Shown: positions 12,139-23,260 of the stretch, piece by piece
Layout: each line of letters starts with the position of its first letter
Numbering within the stretch: the stretch's first letter is position 1
Assembly (NCBI GenBank): GCA_021613535.1
Contig: CP075497.1
Span: 3,968,001 to 4,032,000 of the forward strand
Reading direction: 5' to 3'
Length of the DNA: 64,000 bases
Source of the DNA: Adineta vaga
Taxonomy: Eukaryota; Rotifera
Translations under genes and position numbers: made by a program
Notes under the pieces: model-generated
Told to the model about the DNA's origin: nothing
The model's database searches: none
Seen by the model: only the letters and a program-made list of their open reading frames with translations

Positions 12139-13001
12139 TCATGAAATTACACAACAACCATTTTTCTTTTGAGATGAACGTTTTTCTTTATTTGAAGGAC
12201 GAATAGGTTTATCAGAATCCACTGCTTCATTTGATGTCACAGGAACAGTAAGCGCTTGTGAATAGTCATTTGCTACGGATGTAGATGATGTTTTATCCGT
12301 TGCTGATAAAGATGAATCCATATGTATAGGTTTGTTTTTTTCATAAATACTTGATACTAATAAAATAAATGCTTGTTCAACATTTGATGCATTTAAAGCA
12401 GATGTTTCCATATACGATAGATTAAGACGTCGGGCGAGATCTGTTGCTTGTTCACGTGATATTCTTCGTTCATGTGTAAGATCTGATTTATTACCAACAA
12501 GAACAATTGGTAAATCAGATGGTGTATGTCGATAAACTTCTTCAACCCAAGTAGATACATGTTCGAATGTATTAGGTTTTGTTAAATCGAAAACAACTAG
12601 AGCACCTTCACTACCACGATAAAATTGTGGAATTACTGTTTTAAATCGTTCCTGACCAGCTGTATCCTATTTATTAAAGAGAAAAATGATCATTTTTTTT
12701 ATAAATAAGGAATACGAATAGATGAATGAATACATACCCAAACTTGAGTTTTTACTCTTTTCCCATCAATGAGAAGTTGTTTATTAGCAAATTCAACTCC
12801 TATAGTTGATTGAGTATCCAGACGAAATTCATTCCGTGTAAAACGCAATAAAAGATTACTCTTAATATAAATAAAACGATGACTAACTTTCAAATCTTCT
12901 CCTCAATGAATAGATCATACTTTTCCCACAGAACTATCACCTATGATAACGATTTTGAATATAAAATCATACTCAGACGATATAGTAGTAGAACGTTTCA
13001 T
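12139..13001 (-). CDS. Rab11-like small GTPase, divergent
   Basis: Three exons (12921-13001, 12738-12860, 12139-12666) encode 243 residues. The N-terminal half is Rab11-like: [18 protein letters not shown], then [12 protein letters not shown] and STIGVEFA as the effector region. Switch [14 protein letters not shown] and ETSAL are intact. The middle is unlike true Rab11 ([20 protein letters not shown] in place of the Rab11 sequence). It ends CCVIS, the CCxxx geranylgeranyl arrangement of Rab11/Rab25. A hypervariable tail of about 60 residues precedes this. Likely a lineage-specific Rab11/25-type GTPase of recycling endosomes. Exact subfamily is uncertain. The ATG follows an acceptor-like ttatag by 8 nt. 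Confidence 0.88.
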
Positions 13002-13511
13002 GTTTGGTCCTATAACAAAAGAAAATTTGAAGTCAACTTTGATATCAATGTGTCATGGATAACAAAGCAAATGTGCATTGTTTTTTTCATTTTTTACTCT
13101 TGTTAAATTATCTTATCAGACAAAAAGATGTACTATCAAATAGAAAAGAAGAGAGAACTATTTGAAGTCCGTTGCACGTTTCTTTTTTCTGTACTTTACT
13201 CTAATTCAAGATAGAGAAAATCAACAAATGGTACAAATTTAACGTAAATTAAATGACATTTCTCTTTCGATAAATAAAATAATCACATGAGATTTGTGTA
13301 TACTCATAATCTACTATGACTCATCGCTTCAACGAATGCTATCTTTTCATTTTATGATTAAGAGTTTAATGAATACGTTTTAAGACTAGTGATCCTTCTT
13401 TTTAATCGAGTAAATTCAGTTTTTTTGTTACAGAAATAAAGAAAACTATAAAAGCAGAATAAAAATCAGCGATAAAATTTTCAGTTCATTGTTTTTTTCT
13501 TCAAATGAATA
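13002..13511. other. Intergenic region
   Basis: Between the start of the Rab11-like gene and the stop of the thymosin-like gene (same strand). AT-rich; no exon seen. Confidence 0.5.
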
Positions 13512-13757
13512 TTAATTTTGTGTTTGTTGTTTTTCTTCCAAATAGGCTTGCTTTTCTCCATCGGTTAAACCACCTTTTGGAGGATTTTCCACATGATTTA
13601 AATCATATTTACCACCTTGAACTTCGAGTAAAACTTTGGCTTGTGTTGTTGAAAGTAATTCAGCAGGTGGTTGAACATGTTTTAATGTATGATCTTGTCT
13701 TGTCACTTCAGCCAAGAGAGCTTTTTGAACTGATCCAATAGCATCTGTTGAAGCCAT
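13512..13757 (-). CDS. Thymosin-beta/WH2-like small actin-binding protein (tentative)
   Basis: A single-exon frame of 81 residues starting MASTDAIGSVQKALLAEV. Two related segments can be seen: LKHVQPPAELLSTTQAK and LNHVENPPKGGLTDGEKQ. Each has the order amphipathic helix, LxHV, P-rich linker, T-x-x-x-K, resembling the LKKTET-linker-helix of beta-thymosin repeats. If correct, it would sequester or shuttle G-actin. The LKKTET core is degenerate (LKHVQP, LNHVEN), so the call is moderate. The high lysine, glutamine and glutamate content and the very small size fit the family. No coding exon was found upstream, although acceptor-like sites exist before the ATG. Confidence 0.6.
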   Translation of the reverse strand: MASTDAIGSVQKALLAEVTRQDHTLKHVQPPAELLSTTQAKVLLEVQGGKYDLNHVENPPKGGLTDGEKQAYLEEKQQTQN

Positions 13758-15252
13758 TTTATTGACGAAAGTGTGAAATAAACAGAATAATCTGAAACGA
13801 CAATCATATCGTATTGTTTGTTTTATCCAAATACATCAATTTCTTCTATTTATAATCTTCGATACCTACTCACTTTTGCTTTAAATTCGAAGCTAAAAAC
13901 AAAGAAAAAGATATGCTTTATATACGTAAAGAAACTATCGAATGTAGGTGGAAATATTTTCTAAAAATGCTCCTTATTCAAACAACAACATAAAATATTT
14001 GACACCCACATTGCAACATGATTTATTAAAACTATTTTTCATACATTTTTATCGGAAAAAAACACATATATATAATTCTATTTCTGTGCTTACCCCCCGA
14101 CTTCTTAAAATAGAACGTAATCGAAACCTTTCTCAAGTTACTTTAGAAATATTCATACACATAGTCTGTCAGACGGAGAAAGAAATCTCAAAACGCTACT
14201 TACACTTTTTACAAGTTTCGAAAACTATATTAATGTTTAACATCACTCATTACATCCAACAAGAACACAGCAGGTTCCACTCTAATCGATAGAAATCAGC
14301 AGATCGATACTGTTTTTATTAATAAAATCTAAAAACGCAATTTCTGTCGCTATTTTTTTTCTTGTTCGAAATTGTATACCTGGAGTACATAAAATAGTTC
14401 TCATCTATTTTCGAGAGTAACCATTTATTACATGTGAATAATGCACATATATAATGAAGAAAAATATGTTACGTTACTTTTTTTCGAGTTCTGTGACTTT
14501 CTCTAATATTTATTCATTTATCAACATGTACAAATAAAGAAACATTATGATCGAGATCACTAATTGTTATATTATGATGAATAGATGAATCAAGTTCATA
14601 CGATAAATAATGATTTTGATTCATTTAGAAAAATAAAGTTTCGAATTTGTTATAAAAACTAACTTGATTCAAAAGTCATAATCAATTCTATGATTATCAT
14701 ATCTAACATATTCATTACATACCTTACGTTTCGAAAGAATCATTATTTTCTACAATAAAGTCTATCTAAAACTAAACAGAATCTTTCTTATCGAACAAAG
14801 GTTTATCCAAAAGAAAGGAAATACCCAGTGTAAGAATGTACAGAAAAGAGGTTAGATGACATGTAACACAACAAAGAAAAGTGTATGATGATCTGTTCAT
14901 CATGTTTTTAGTATTGATTGTTTGATTTTGATTATTTTTAATTAATTTCCATTTGAATATTCTGTGTAACAGCGCCATCTAGTTAGATTGAAAGAAGAAA
15001 ATAGAATATTACATCGAAAAATAATTACGAGCGACATCAAAAACCGATTTCGTAATATATCTTTTTGATTGGTAAATGAATCATTTGAAATATCGAAGTC
15101 GAATAATTCCATAGACTAACTAGATTATATTTTAAGACAAATAAAGAAATGATCAGCATAAAAGAACTTCCTTTTTTTTCTGTGAAAAGAAAATTAAAAA
15201 CTCTTTTCCTTTAGATTTTCGTTGGTTGAATTTCAATTTTCATCGCATAGAA
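13758..15252. other. Gene-free stretch of 1.5 kb
   Basis: Divergent promoter interval between the thymosin-like gene (-) and CCDC25 (+). Short open frames occur on both strands but have no domain, no composition bias and no supporting splice chain. AT-rich with scattered A/T runs. Confidence 0.5.
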
Positions 15253-16837
15253 ATGGTTTTCTTCTTTACAAGCAATGGTAAAATAATATTTCATCAATAT
15301 TTAAAAAGTTTCTTATGATTTTTTAGTGGTCAATCCATCCTATACCATCTATATGGGTCGAGATAAATATGAAAGTAAACTGAACATAATTTCTCATTTC
15401 TAAATTCAATCGAATTACTTCTTATTAGATAATGAATTATTGAAATATTGTTGGCCAGAAGATGTTTGGTTTGTAGATCAATTCAAATCGTATTCAATTC
15501 ATTCTAAACTTTTCTGTAATTTCAGGTTTCATGTTAGTAAATTATCATCTGCTCACGTCTATTTAAGACTTCATAAGGTAAAGAATTAAAATGATTTATA
15601 AATCTCTTGAACAAGATTTCTTTAGGGTGAAAATATTGATGATATTCATCCCGAAGCTTTACATGATTGTTGTCAATTGGTGAAAGCAAATAGTATTGAA
15701 GGTTGTAAATTAAATAAAGTAGATATTGTCTATACACCTGTTAGTAATCTTCGACAAACTAATGATATGGATGTTGGTCAAGTAGGATTTCATATTGATA
15801 AACATGTAAATGAGTTTTATTTGAATAATTCGTTTTTTTAAATAAGTTAATGATTCTTTTTCTCAAGGTAAAACAATATGTTGTCGATAAAAAACAAAAT
15901 GAAATTGTCAATCGATTAAATAAAACTAAAACAGAAATACCAACGGAAGAATTTATTGTATGAGAATGTTTACCTTACAGAGATATTTATTTCGAATATT
16001 TAGAGTCAACGAGAACAACGAGATAATCAAGAACGTGAAGAGAAAAAACGTTTAATGAGAGAACAAAAACAACGAGATAAAGAAGAAGAAAAACGTCGAC
16101 AAGAATCTGCTGAATTAAAGTATTAAAAAAAAAGTCAAAATTTTCATAAAAAAAACAGAATCATTTCAACTTTGTTTTAGAAATTATACAGCGCTGATGC
16201 ATTCGGATAAAATGCGATCAAATAAGGTATAACTATCTCCATAGAAATTTAATAGAGTCTAATTGCGATTTATAAATCAAACGTTTCAATCAAATGAAAT
16301 TTAACTGCTTTTGCAGATGTGGAAAAAAAAACAATTACGATGAGTCATTGCATCTTATTTTTTACTTTTTATAAATCCTAATGAAAATTATTGGACGATC
16401 AGGATAGAAGTATCGTTTTTTTCTCTCCTATGTAACATCTGTTTGATATGATGAGAATAGATCATTTTGGTGTAAGTTTCCCATGTACTATTCTCCAAGA
16501 AATATGAGTCTATTTTAATCATTGTAACATTCAAGTATTTGTAGTTCTCGATTGAATCTTAGCAATATCACGTTCTATTCTGTCGCTAACGTATATTTAC
16601 TAAATAAATCAAATCTAGTCCTTATTACATCAGTACTTAAGAAAAGTTGATTTTTATTAATATTCTTCTAGTTTAAAAAAAATTCTCAGATATTTTTTTG
16701 CATTTATTAGACAGGTTTAATTCTCTTCCGTTCATTATTAATAAAAAAAGTTTAACTTCCGTTCAGAAAGTCAATGATATTCTTCTCCTCTTTTTTGTTT
16801 CATTTAGGATGGTAATGAATCCGATGAATTCATGTAA
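15253..16837 (+). CDS. CCDC25: CCDC25 (coiled-coil domain-containing protein 25)
   Basis: Conserved eukaryotic NFACT-R-domain protein; the human orthologue has been reported as a sensor of extracellular DNA. Nine exons: 15253-15277, 15327-15374, 15429-15468, 15526-15577, 15626-15805, 15868-15957, 16004-16119, 16181-16226 and 16808-16837. They give 208 residues, the same length as the human protein. Diagnostic stretches are [51 protein letters not shown] and a K/E/R-rich coiled coil. The last exon is only 30 nt, encodes DGNESDEFM, and lies behind a 581-nt intron, ten times the local norm. It is accepted because it reproduces the family's conserved C-terminus. AATAAA at 16887-16892 follows the stop. 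Confidence 0.95.
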
Positions 16838-16947
16838 AACAATTGCAAATCCAACAGTTGATCCATTTTTACATTTCGTTTTAATCAATAAAAGATTTCT
16901 GTTGTTCACTCTGCATATTTTTCAGATAAAAAAGATCTGTTTTGAGT

Positions 16948-19166
16948 ATGACAACGAACCATATCCCATTATCAGTGATTGCTAAATGTGCATCATGTTC
17001 TATTAAAACTAATCTTTTTATATGTTCACATTGTGATCAAGTTATTTGCCAGACATGTGTGGATAAACATCAGTTAAAACTTCATGAAACATTGAAAGAA
17101 CAATGGGATTTATGTAAAACAAAATATGAAGATTTAAATCAATTAGCAGGTACAGAAACAAAAACAATAAGTTTGATATTCTATTTTGAATTATTTGATG
17201 TGTAGATCATTATGATAAAGATGTAATTCATTTTGAGAATGAAATAGAACAAATTCGATCAACGATCGATCAACGACGTTTGAATCTGATACATTTAGTT
17301 GAGAATGAGAAAAATACTTTATTAAATAAAATAGAAGAATATATTCAAATAAATCTTTCAAAGTAAAAATGAAAATCAAGGTTTGGTTTTTGAAATAAAA
17401 CATTCTTTTTGTTTTTATATAGTGTTCGACATACAGATCTTCAACAATTGTATGATTCGATTAATCAACGATTAACTGCTGTCTTTCAGTAAGACGAATA
17501 TTTCCATTTTAGCTTTGGAAAACGTGTTTTGATTTAGAAATTCTGATACAACTTGTAATACCGATGATTTTCTTTTGGAAATTCAATATTTCAATACTTT
17601 AATCTATGATAGAGAAAAGCAAATACAGACGATGGTGTTTAAAGTAAGGTTTCTCATCTCTCTCTCTCTATATATATCTGTCATTTTAATCGCTTACTAA
17701 CATCTTTTGTCTTATTGTTAATCATTGTGACTGGAAAAAGAAGTGTGAAATTACTTCTAGAATCATCGATGTATACAAATAGGAGAGAAAGATCTTTTAT
17801 TTCTTTATAGTACCCTTATTTATCCCCTCCAAAACCGCTAAGTATATCTGATGTCTTTGGTCAATTACAATGGACTTCTAAAGCAATGTCGAATACGATT
17901 TTGACTAGACCGTCAATCATTTCTAGTCGATCATTAAATTCAATCGTATATGAATCGTTTTCAAACGACACTCAAAATGACTTTCAAGAAACTTCGACAA
18001 TGTTACCAGAAGATTCAATATCATTATTATCATCTTCATCAGCATCCTCATCCTTACCTATCACCCAAAGACAAAAACAATGGACCACTGATGCAGCTGG
18101 TGTACCTCATTTTCTTTCTGTACTTTCCAAGAAAAATCATCTTCTTTTCGCTTGTGATAAATTGGGTTCTATTGATTTATATCAACTTGATGGGAATTCA
18201 CCTAAAAATGCTCCTCGTCATTTACGTCATTTCGAACTATTTCCTGGGAATACAACGAGTAAACAACCACAAATTATTGAAACATTTACAGTCTATACAC
18301 CATATATTGTCATTGCAGCTCGTATGTTTATATTCTTGATTGAAAGAAATCATTTCATTGAAATTTTCTAGATTTAAGTGATCAAACTGATACAAGCTCG
18401 ATATATTTTTTTGATCATCGTGGTTATCAACAGGGAGAAACATGTATACAGAATTTTCCCGTTCGACAACTTTCTGCTGATGTTAGTTTTAAATGTTTAT
18501 GGGGAGTAGATCGTCATCAACATTTAGGTAAAAAATATGTGAAAATTTAATAATTTATTTCTATTCTATGAAGGACTTTTGTAGTTTATTATAATCAATT
18601 ACCTGTTAGTGTTCAACAGATTGGAGATTTTATGAAACAACGTGAGGAGTTTTTAAAATTTGGTCGAGATTTTGAACCAATTAGGTGATTGAATTGGAGA
18701 AATAGTGTTATAGAATGAATGCTTTTATATTTTTTAGAATAGCTCAAAATCAAACGGCAGTTGCAATTGTGGAACGAAATTCACAAAGTGCTCATATATT
18801 TGATAAACAAACAAAAAAACAGATCAATGAAATAGAAAATCTCTTACGTATCAAAGGAACATTTCGTCTATGGAATGCTTTAGTATGTTTGATTTAATAA
18901 TGTTTATTGAAAAGAGATTTGTATGTTTCTTTCTTTTCTAGCTTCGTAATGATAATTCTATGGTGCTTAAGTTAGATGAAGATTTACCTCCCAATAGTCG
19001 TCCGCCTTCGATAAATCATCTTATACTTGAATTAGATTCAAATGGTGCATCAATATCTCAAATTGAACGTACATCTGTCTTCGGTTTTGTTATTGGACCG
19101 AATGGTGAAATTCTTCTGGGTTGTAAACGTTATCAACAAAATGGATTAATTGAATGTTACATTTAA
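16948..19166 (+). CDS. TRIM-like protein A of the tandem array: B-box, coiled coil, propeller-like C-terminus; RING absent
   Basis: Nine exons (16948-17149, 17206-17362, 17423-17488, 17538-17643, 17811-18321, 18372-18527, 18585-18684, 18738-18882, 18942-19166) give 555 residues. A B-box-1-like zinc finger starts almost at the N-terminus: CxxC near residue 14, then ICSHC, ICQTC and a following H. A coiled coil of about 110 residues comes next. The C-terminal domain of about 300 residues has beta-propeller-like repeats (LFACDKLGSIDLY, IYFFDHRG, AHIFDKQTKKQI, NDNSMVLKLD) and ends FVIGPNGEILLG then GLIECYI. No RING was found in the 110 bp separating it from CCDC25, so it has lost or never had the ligase module. 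The first ATG is used. An acceptor-like tttttcag (16918-16925) precedes it. Confidence 0.85.
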
Positions 19167-19491
19167 CAAATCTTCTTTTTATGAACTATATATGCTATTT
19201 CGAACGATTTTTCGTTTAATTAGATCAGATACAGAGAGGCTTGATAATATCGATTGAAGTCTGTTTTCTTTCTTTTCTAGACCAATTTTTCTTTTCTTTT
19301 CTCCTTCTTTCTTTTTCAACATATTCTTTGCCACTCTTCTTAACAACGAAAAAGAAAAATGAAAGAATGTGCTGTTACTTTTTTGCTCTTTTCTTCTGAA
19401 AGGTTTAATCAGCGTCGACATATAAGTAAATTCTTATAGAAATCAACTTTATTTTAGATGCATATGTTCATTTAAGTTATACTAGGAAACA
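19167..19491. other. Spacer between TRIM-like genes A and B
   Basis: Pyrimidine-rich tract near 19260-19320; no coding signal. Ends in an acceptor-like ttattttag about 35 nt before the next ATG. Confidence 0.5.
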
Positions 19492-22400
19492 ATGTCTAGT
19501 TCAGATAATTGTCCAAACTGGTAAAAATTTTGTTGACATTTTTGAACAATGATATAATTTTTACTGTATATCTAGTGATAATATCTATGGTAATGAACCA
19601 CGTAGAATTCCATGGTAATAATATTGAAGGAAATACTTGTTTGATAATTGGATTTTTATTTGTTTTAGTGGTCATATTGTGTGTCATAAATGTTGTTTGG
19701 AATTGTTTAACAAAGAGGACAATACTCTGATATGTCCTGTATGTGATACAACACATTCATTTAAATCAAAAAATATATTTAAAAAGTCTTTACAACAAGT
19801 TCCTCACTCTAATTTTGGAAAGAAGACAACAATACGTGAAGTTGCTTTTGCGTCATCAATGGTAAGATTTTCTGATAACAAGAAAACAATGGAAAAGATT
19901 GATTGCTCATCGATTTATTTCCTTTGTTTGTAGCCAGTGGAAAAAGCGTCGGTTGCAGAAAAATCTGCGCATAAAGAAGTGAAAAAAGCAGCAGCAAATT
20001 TACCAACAGCTCCGCCGGGTGCACCACCAGAAGGAACACCAACGCATACTACTCCACCGCCGCCACCACCACCACCACCGCCTCCGGAACCTGTTGCTGT
20101 TATCGCTACTAAACCACCACCGCCAGTACCACTTATGCCACCAAGATCTTCCGTAGCAGATATTATGCCAAGATTAGCGAAACAAAAAATATCTATCACA
20201 CACAGTACACCTCCACCTTCTCTATTTAATGCAATTGTTTCTTCGCCAGCACCACTGCCACCACCAGCACCAGCACCAGCACCAACGGTATCAACACAAT
20301 CATTATCTGTGTCTGATGCCGTTATTGCACGTTGTCATAGTTGTGGTAATAAATGTCAAGTGATTGTAAGTTGATAAAATATACATTATTATTTTATTAT
20401 TTTTTTCTTATGTATCAATATCCTAGGTTTGTGAACATTGTGATCATTTTGTATGTCTTAAATGTGCTGAAGAACATCGAACAACAACAAAAGTTGATAC
20501 ACAAGATTTAACGAATAAATGGCAAGCATGTAAAAATAAATACGATACTTTACTTCAAAAACTAAGTAACTTGTTCTTTTTATCATCAAACATTCTTATG
20601 AATATTGACTATGAAATAATAATAGAGCAATACAATCATGATAGAACTCAAATTGAAAGTGATCTTGCTGCTATACGTGTTGCCATTGAACAACGTACAC
20701 GAGATGCTACGCAATTTGTTATTCAACAACGTGATTTCTTAATTGGACAAATAAATGAACATATTGATAACGAACAAACGGTGAACAGGTATTAGAATCA
20801 ATTTATTTCTATCTTCACTAATCTATTCTTTTATCCTTAGTATCAAACATAATGAATTAGCGAATGCATTTCAAAAAATACAAAATCGATATGATAGTGC
20901 TTTAAAGTAGGATATCTATCAACACTATTTGAGAGAAAAACGTTCTGTTATTTGTTTTTCTTTAGTGGAGAAGATATTGGTGCTTATACTCAGGATGATT
21001 TCTTGCGTGATATTCATGAACTTCAAAAACGAATGAATAAACGTAGTGATTTAATTGAAACACATATCTTAAAAGTAATTATTTTCATCAAAAAGAAAGA
21101 TATTCTGAAAAAGAATTTTCAATACATCATAGATTCCAACGATTACACGATATGAACGAGTAAATATCGAAAAACTACTCGGTGAACTTCGTTTCAATCC
21201 TCCAATGATGAATGGTATGACTAATTTAACTATATCTCCTTTATCAAACCATCAACATTTACCAAAACAAAATGGTTTTTCCGATCATTCTTCGAACTAT
21301 TCAAATAAATTTACATCGAATTCATCACCAAAAATGCCGCCAGGAATGCCTTCATCATCTGTTAATACGATTACACCACCAACAAATCACATTGCATCAA
21401 CAAATGATACAAATACACTGAAACCACTCATGGCCGAAACATATACAAATAGTACACTCGATGCATTTGATGAATTTCGTCGAATGGCAGCTCAAATTCA
21501 TCAACAATTTAATGCACCCTATAGTAAAGTAATCAATGCTGCTTCTTCACCGTCATCAGGTGCAATGCCAACATCAGAGAGTAATCCAATTATGAATGGA
21601 AACGATAAAAATTCGAAAACATTATTAACTACTGCGCAACCGAAAACTCTTCCGACTGGTACATTTGCTAAAGCATGGAAAGTTGAACATACCGCCGGTA
21701 CTTAGACTCTATTTATATACATTGAAATTTATCGTTTATATACTTTTAGTACCTAATTTTTTATGTATGACACCTTACCCGACACCGAAAATTTTTGTAG
21801 TTGATAAATATGGTAAAGTATCTATATGTAGCATTCCACCTAAACCAATTAAACAATTCGAATCTTATACATTATTTCCTAATGATACGGATGAATGGAT
21901 CGAATCTGTTGTTGCCTCATCTCGATTTCTTATTGTCTATTCTCGGAAAAAACAAGATACGATGACTGGTACATTATATTTTTTTACTCATGAATGTAAA
22001 TCCGTTTTACCAAATGGTATTCATCAAAGTATTCCTGTTCATCATATTTTATGTGATCAAAATGCCAATCGTCTTTATTGTTTGGATCGAATGCGTTGTA
22101 CGATCTATTATCATACATTACCGAATAGTTTAGGAGAAATTGAAACATGTATGAAAACTAGACGTGATTTTACACAATTTAATTCCAATTATACAGCTGT
22201 GAAAATGTTACAGAATGATGATATTTTAGGATTTTATGAACGAAATGATTGTACTGTACATTTATATGATAAACAAACAGCAGAAAAAATCGAAGAATTT
22301 AAATGTGAACATTTTATGGATAAATTCGAAAGTTGGGGAATTATTGGTATGATTAAATTTTGTTTTAAAAATCGAGTTTTGTTGAGATTGATGCCTTTTT

Positions 22401-22663
22401 CTTAACTTTAATATTTTGATTTTATTGTAGCGATTCGCAAAGATAATAACAGTCTCATCTTCAAAGTTGATGAACGTGCTGATCATGATGCTGTTACTCG
22501 ACAACATATTGTTTATGAAGTAAATCGATCAACAAAACAAATCATTAATAAAATCCAACTTAATTCAGTCTTTGGAATGATTATCGGACCAAGTAATGAA
22601 GTTATTTTGGGCATTCGTCAAACAAAAGAAAGCGGCATTGTTCAATGTTATCAAAGAAAATAA
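19492..22663 (+). CDS. TRIM-like protein B: RING, polyproline linker, B-box, coiled coil, propeller-like C-terminus
   Basis: Eleven exons: 19492-19520, 19576-19614, 19669-19861, 19934-20365, 20427-20565, 20626-20788, 20841-20906, 20966-21074, 21133-21697, 21750-22346 and 22431-22663; 854 residues. The RING is split over three exons: CPNCD, then RRIPCGHIVCHKCC, then ICPVC. A proline-rich linker of about 120 residues with an 11-proline run follows, unique in the array. The B-box comes next (ARCHSC, VCEHC, VCLKC, H) and then the coiled coil. A second low-complexity linker is rich in S, N and P. The C-terminal domain is IFVVDKYGKVSI, YFFTHE, VHLYDKQTAEKI, KDNSLIFKVD and ending IVQCYQRK. Expected to be an E3 ubiquitin ligase; the target is unknown. 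The polyproline segment could bind profilin, SH3 or EVH1 domains. Confidence 0.88.
20055..20090 (+). repeat. Polyproline-encoding CCN tract
   Basis: Run of CCA/CCG/CCT codons (11 prolines) within the linker of TRIM-like gene B. Its complement makes a glycine-rich open frame that is not a gene. Confidence 0.9.
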
Positions 22664-23260
22664 GAAGACACATTATGATGGATGAATATTCGAAGTAGAA
22701 TTAAAATTAATTTTTCGTATCTGTGTTAGATCAAAGTTCAAATTCAGGCAAAGTATCATCTCTAATTTGTATATTTTTGTTTTGTTACTGAAAAAAAGAA
22801 AAAGAGAAAGATGATGAATAACTGTGATTATTGATGAGAATGACAGTTTTGTTTTGTTAATGTTGATATATATATATGCATACTTTACTTGTTTATGATT
22901 ATATTTGTATGATCTCTAGTCAGGATTAAAAAAGACTTAGTTTTTTGTTCTGTTTTCATTCGCGTGAAAAGATATATCATGTACATAAACTTTCTTTGTT
23001 CATTTTTCTATTTACTTTCATTGTTTATGGTGATATGAGTGAAAGATATGAAGGAAACGAAAAAAGAGAGAAACAGAGAAGTTTACATTTTAATGTTCAT
23101 TTCACTTTCGTTTGTTTCTTCTTCATCTTTTTTTTCTCCATTTTATGTTTTTTCTTTTTCTATTGGTTATGAATAAACACGATGATTAGTTCTAAATCAC
23201 AAACAGAATCTCTTTTCTCGCCATTTTATTTCAAATCTTTCTTCTAGAAGTCCATGAAAT
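22664..23260. other. Spacer between TRIM-like genes B and C
   Basis: 597 bp, AT-rich, with a short TA run near 22866 and a purine-rich block near 23040-23090. No exon found. Confidence 0.5.

Noticed and set aside
13948-14292. 114-codon open frame in the 1.5-kb gap
   Set aside because: AT-rich composition, no homology recognised, no exon partners.
16698-16985. 95-codon frame spanning the last CCDC25 exon
   Set aside because: Wrong frame relative to both CCDC25 (DGNESDEFM) and TRIM-like A; contains an intron.
19179-19421. Minus-strand lysine-rich frame between TRIM-like A and B
   Set aside because: Translation of a pyrimidine-rich spacer; no gene structure.
19915-20199. Antisense glycine-rich frame
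   Set aside because: Mirror of the polyproline exon of TRIM-like gene B.
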